A stretch of 8,948 bases of DNA, taken from contig JBCBJZ010000147.1 of assembly GCA_038522635.1 (NCBI GenBank), forward strand, positions 1 through 8,948, in the 5' to 3' direction. The notes below the pieces were generated by a model. That model was given only the letters and a program-made list of their open reading frames with translations, was not told the DNA's origin and did not search any database. This stretch comes from JBCBJZ01 sp038522635 (GTDB lineage Bacteria > Pseudomonadota > Alphaproteobacteria > Rhizobiales > Hyphomicrobiaceae). Positions 6,391 to 8,948 of the stretch are shown piece after piece (the stretch's first letter is position 1; each line of letters begins with the position of its first letter). A program made the translations under genes and the position numbers.

Positions 6391-6492
6391 ATGGATTATC
6401 TGATCTACCAGCTCTTTTATTGGCTGTTGGGGGCTTTCGCCACGGGGCTCGTGGTCGGCTGGATCTCCTGTGGGCGCCGCAACGCGGACTGA
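6391..6492 (+). CDS. 33-residue single-span membrane protein
   Basis: This short frame encodes a protein that is almost entirely one hydrophobic helix (about residues 3-27: LIYQLFYWLLGAFATGLVVG, then W-I-S-C) followed by Gly-Arg-Arg-Asn-Ala-Asp. The charge after the helix predicts the N-terminus outside and the C-terminus in the cytoplasm. The ATG has AGGAG at 6377-6381, 9 bases upstream, which is among the best ribosome binding sites in the window. It lies 155 bases after the OmpA-family gene and 245 bases before the H3TH gene, on the same strand. A G-A-F-A-T-G segment and GLVVG (a GxxxG helix-packing motif) resemble the anchor of the next protein (G-A-Y-I-A-G). I do not recognise a named family. 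A longer overlapping frame from 6381 in another phase has no comparable features. Confidence 0.62.
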   Translation: MDYLIYQLFYWLLGAFATGLVVGWISCGRRNAD

Positions 6493-6499
6493 CGCGCTT

Positions 6500-6517
6500 G
6501 CGGCCAGCGCTGGCCGC
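6500..6517 (+). terminator. Perfect 18-base palindrome after the 33-residue gene
   Basis: GCGGCCAGCGCTGGCCGC is a perfect self-complementary stretch beginning 8 bases after the stop codon of the small membrane protein. It could form a strong hairpin that stops or attenuates transcription before the H3TH gene, but no T-run follows, so intrinsic termination is uncertain. The remaining bases to 6737 show no gene I can support. Confidence 0.35.
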
Positions 6518-6737
6518 CTGGTGCGTGCTGAGCGCTTCCCGCCACCGCTCGAGCTGCCGCTTGGACCTTCCGCCGCGTTAGCTTTGGCTCACCCTCGCGG
6601 TCGCATGCTGATCTGCTGTCGATCGCGCCGCCGTCCACCCCAAGCGCCCTCAATAGTGCTTTCATGATGAGCGCGTTCACGCCCGACGCGCTGCCCTCGT
6701 TTTCCCGCCTGCGCGCGGCACCAAGGACCCTTGAGCG

Positions 6738-8948
6738 ATGAGTGAAGCCACCCTGTATTACGTGCAAGTTGCCCTGCTGATGGCGGGCGCCTACATCGCC
6801 GGTGCCTGCTTCGCGTGCCTTCTGCGCAAGCTCTTCGCGCCTTCGGGGCGTCCGCGCAGCAGCGGCCATGGTGCCACCATTGCGACCGGCGCAGGCGTCG
6901 CGGCCGCCGGTGCCGCCGTCGCGGGGGCCGCGAGCACGACCGGCTATCGCGCGGAAGAAACGGTGACCATTCGCACCACCGAGCCCTCGCCCGCCGAGCC
7001 TCTTGCGCCCGTTCGTCCAGCGCCGCAGGCCGATCGGTTTGAGCGCGCGCTCACCGGTTCGCCTGCGGAAGCGATCGCGCCGACGCCAACGCCGGCTGAG
7101 CCAATCGAACCGGTACGCGAACCTGAACCCGCGCCGCCATCCGCAGCGCCGGTCGAGGAGGAGCGCGATAACGCGACCCTCGCCGCAGCCGCCGCTGCTG
7201 CTGCCGCCGCGGTCGCAGCCGCTACCGTCTCATCAGATCGCGAGGCCGCGCCGCAGCCGCCGCCCGAACCTGAGACGGCCGAGCCCGAACAACCCTCCAT
7301 GGACGAGGCCATGGTCGCCGCCGCCCAGCCGGTCGCGACAGAGATGGAAGCGCCCAAGCCGACGCACATCGAAGTGGACACCACGCCGGTTGTCGAGCCC
7401 CAGCCTGAGCCCCAGCCTGAGCCTGAGCCGGTTGCTGAAGCCGCGCCCCCAACTGAGCCGGAACCCGAGCCCGAGACGAACGACCATGCGGCGATCGCGG
7501 CCGCCGCCGCCGCCGCGGCGCTGGCCGCTTCCGGAGCTGCTGTCGCGGTCGCTTCAGGCGAAACCGAAGACGACGCCCCGCCACCCGTCGCCGAGCCGGA
7601 GCCTGCGCCCCAATCTGAGAGCGCGCCCGCGGTCGCGCCCGCCGCCGTGGCCGATGGACAGGAGGACCTCCAGTTCATCCAGGGCATCGATCCCGATTTG
7701 GAGCAGCGCCTGAACGCGATGGGCTTCACGCGCTTTGATCAGATCGCCGCCTGGGATGCGGCGACCGTGACGCAGGTCAATGCCGCTTTCGGCTTCAAAG
7801 GGCGCGTGCAGCGTGAGAACTGGATCGAGCAGGCGAAGATGCTCGCAGCCGGCACGCCGACCGCGTTTGCCGCACGGCGGCTGCGTGGTGAAGCCGCGAC
7901 CGCGTTCCCAACGCCGGACCAGGAGGGCGGTGCTCCGGGCACGATCAGTGCTGCCGCCGTCGGCGCGATCGCCGGCACTGGCCCCGTCACAAATGCTGGC
8001 ACGCCTGCCGCACCGGTCGAGCCGGCAGCCGCCGACGAAACCCCGACGCTGCCAGCCGCTGAATCGGCAACCGTCCCTGACGCTTCACCGGCCCCTGACA
8101 GCGGGCCATCCGGTCAAGAGAGCGCATCAAACCCCGGAGTGGTCGCTGCCGGTGCGGCGGGCTTCGCGGTCGCCTCGGGCGTGGCCGCGGCCGTCTACAG
8201 CACGCACGGCGATCATGAGAATGGTGGCGATCGGGTCGACGATACTGCCGCGCCCGCGTCTTCGGCCGTTGCCGCCGCCGCGTCCGCGCCGGCCGGCGGC
8301 ATCCCCGCAGAGCGCTACGATGATCTGAAGCGCATACGCGGCATCGATGATACGGGCGAGCGCGCGCTCTATGATCGTGGGATCACGCGCTACAGCCAGA
8401 TCGCCGCCTGGAACCAGCCGGAGATCGAGCACTTCGATCAGGCCATGGGCGGCGGCGGGCGCATCCAGCGCGAGAACTGGATTGAGCAGGCGCAAATCCT
8501 CGCCAAGGGTGGCGACACATCCTATTCGCGTGATTACGACCGGGCCACGGGGGCAACGCCTGGCGGCGAGGGCGAACCTTCGCGGTTGCGCGCTGTGCTC
8601 GACGGCGATGGCGACGGCAATGGCGTCAGCGGCACCGGCACGGCTGCTGCGGCGGTCGGCGCGATGGCCGCCGGTGCTGCGGGCGTGACGGCCGCGCTCG
8701 GCCTTTCTGGCGAAGATGAGGGTGAGGCGTCACCGGCAGCTGTTGAAGCCGCTGTCGAAGAAAGCACGGCAGACAGCGATTTGGCGCGTGATCAGGAGGC
8801 CGCCCGCGCCTTCATGCGCGCGCATCGCGAGCGGGTTTCGCCTGAAGCCGCGGCGGTAAGCGATCCGCCGGAAGGCGCGCCGGCTGACGTTGAGGCTGCC
8901 GCCCCGCCAACCAACGATGCCGGGATCGACGTGGGCGACGGTTCGGTC
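6738..8948 (+). CDS. Membrane-anchored protein with H3TH (flap-endonuclease-like helix-hairpin-helix) modules, 3' end outside the window
   Basis: The frame stays open for 737 codons to the window end, so the C-terminus is missing. AAGGA at 6723-6727, 10 bases upstream, supports the ATG. Residues 7-29 form one membrane span followed by R-K and R-P-R, predicting a cytoplasmic body. Long Pro/Glu/Ala linkers follow (PEPQPEPQPEPEP near 221), broken by hydrophobic Ala/Gly segments at 46-67, 147-163, 250-273, 402-413, 467-487 and 633-656. Two H3TH modules of the COG3743 type lie at 309-372 and 526-592; both contain QIAAW and QRENWIEQA. In both, the hairpin GxG motif reads GID (G316, G535), so standard DNA contact or nuclease activity is doubtful. 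The family is annotated as a predicted 5' nuclease without, to my knowledge, firm biochemical proof. More modules may lie beyond the window. Confidence 0.88.
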   Translation, partial: MSEATLYYVQVALLMAGAYIAGACFACLLRKLFAPSGRPRSSGHGATIATGAGVAAAGAAVAGAASTTGYRAEETVTIRTTEPSPAEPLAPVRPAPQADRFERALTGSPAEAIAPTPTPAEPIEPVREPEPAPPSAAPVEEERDNATLAAAAAAAAAAVAAATVSSDREAAPQPPPEPETAEPEQPSMDEAMVAAAQPVATEMEAPKPTHIEVDTTPVVEPQPEPQPEPEPVAEAAPPTEPEPEPETNDHAAIAAAAAAAALAASGAAVAVASGETEDDAPPPVAEPEPAPQSESAPAVAPAAVADGQEDLQFIQGIDPDLEQRLNAMGFTRFDQIAAWDAATVTQVNAAFGFKGRVQRENWIEQAKMLAAGTPTAFAARRLRGEAATAFPTPDQEGGAPGTISAAAVGAIAGTGPVTNAGTPAAPVEPAAADETPTLPAAESATVPDASPAPDSGPSGQESASNPGVVAAGAAGFAVASGVAAAVYSTHGDHENGGDRVDDTAAPASSAVAAAASAPAGGIPAERYDDLKRIRGIDDTGERALYDRGITRYSQIAAWNQPEIEHFDQAMGGGGRIQRENWIEQAQILAKGGDTSYSRDYDRATGATPGGEGEPSRLRAVLDGDGDGNGVSGTGTAAAAVGAMAAGAAGVTAALGLSGEDEGEASPAAVEAAVEESTADSDLARDQEAARAFMRAHRERVSPEAAAVSDPPEGAPADVEAAAPPTNDAGIDVGDGSV
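7662..7853 (+). repeat. First H3TH module of the anchored protein
   Basis: This encodes residues 309-372. The helix-hairpin-helix segment is FIQGIDPDLEQRL, followed by G-F-T-R-F-D-QIAAW and the GRVQRENWIEQAKML helix. Known relatives read roughly L-I-K-G-V-G-P at the hairpin and RFDQIAAW after it, so the module is recognisable but its hairpin has Asp in place of the second Gly. Confidence 0.8.
8313..8513 (+). repeat. Second H3TH module of the anchored protein
   Basis: This encodes residues 526-592, 219 residues after the first module. It shares QIAAW, QRENWIEQA and G-I-D with the first copy but differs in the middle (MGGGGR in place of AFGFKGR). The hairpin reads R-G-I-D-D, also without the canonical GxG. 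The two copies are diverged apart from the shared motifs, so this is an old duplication within the gene. Confidence 0.8.

Noticed and set aside
6664..6741. A 25-codon frame whose stop overlaps the ATG of the H3TH gene, resembling a coupled leader peptide
   Set aside because: No ribosome binding site precedes it and the sequence has no leader-like feature; the ATGA overlap alone is weak evidence.
7003..7713. Plus- and minus-strand frames of over 230 codons inside the H3TH gene
   Set aside because: They are shadows of the Pro/Ala/Glu-rich linker; the frame from 6738 is open for 737 codons, has a ribosome binding site, a membrane span and two H3TH modules.

Overview
The window looks like chromosomal DNA from a GC-rich alphaproteobacterium, most likely of the Hyphomicrobiales (Rhizobiales) or a near relative. 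The grounds are the strong GC bias at third codon positions, a small DUF1192 protein (to my knowledge an alphaproteobacterial family), an OmpA-family protein with tandem BON-like repeats, and a membrane-anchored protein with H3TH (flap-endonuclease-like helix-hairpin-helix) modules of the type common in that order. No plasmid, phage, transposase, CRISPR, tRNA or rRNA sequence was recognised.

Left part (1-2530): two minus-strand enzyme genes, a VOC/glyoxalase-like protein (93-971) and a zinc-free PIG3-type NAD(P)H:quinone oxidoreductase (1120-2142), and, divergent from the second, a 70-residue DUF1192 protein (2316-2528). A family of palindromic elements follows each gene's 3' end: at 33-94, 1021-1118 and 2592-2716. 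In all three places the asymmetric element (extra A residues on the 3' arm of the hairpin) points the same way as the gene it follows.

Middle (2529-3163): about 635 bases without a convincing gene. It holds two exact-period 55-bp tandem repeats, a truncated third copy ending in a GC hairpin, and an unexplained stretch leading to the next gene.

Right part (3164-8948): three plus-strand genes that look like one envelope-related cluster. The first is a 1023-residue protein with an inner-membrane anchor, four BON-like repeats of about 124 residues, an uninterrupted helix of about 312 residues rich in Ala, Glu and Arg, and a C-terminal OmpA peptidoglycan-binding domain. The second is a 33-residue single-span membrane protein with a good ribosome binding site. 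The third is a protein that runs off the window end (at least 737 residues). It has an N-terminal membrane anchor, long Pro/Glu/Ala-rich linkers with repeated hydrophobic Ala/Gly segments, and two H3TH modules with altered hairpin motifs. The anchor of the third protein resembles the whole of the second. I infer, without proof, that these three work together at the inner membrane: one reaching the cell wall, the others presenting helix-hairpin-helix modules to the cytoplasm.
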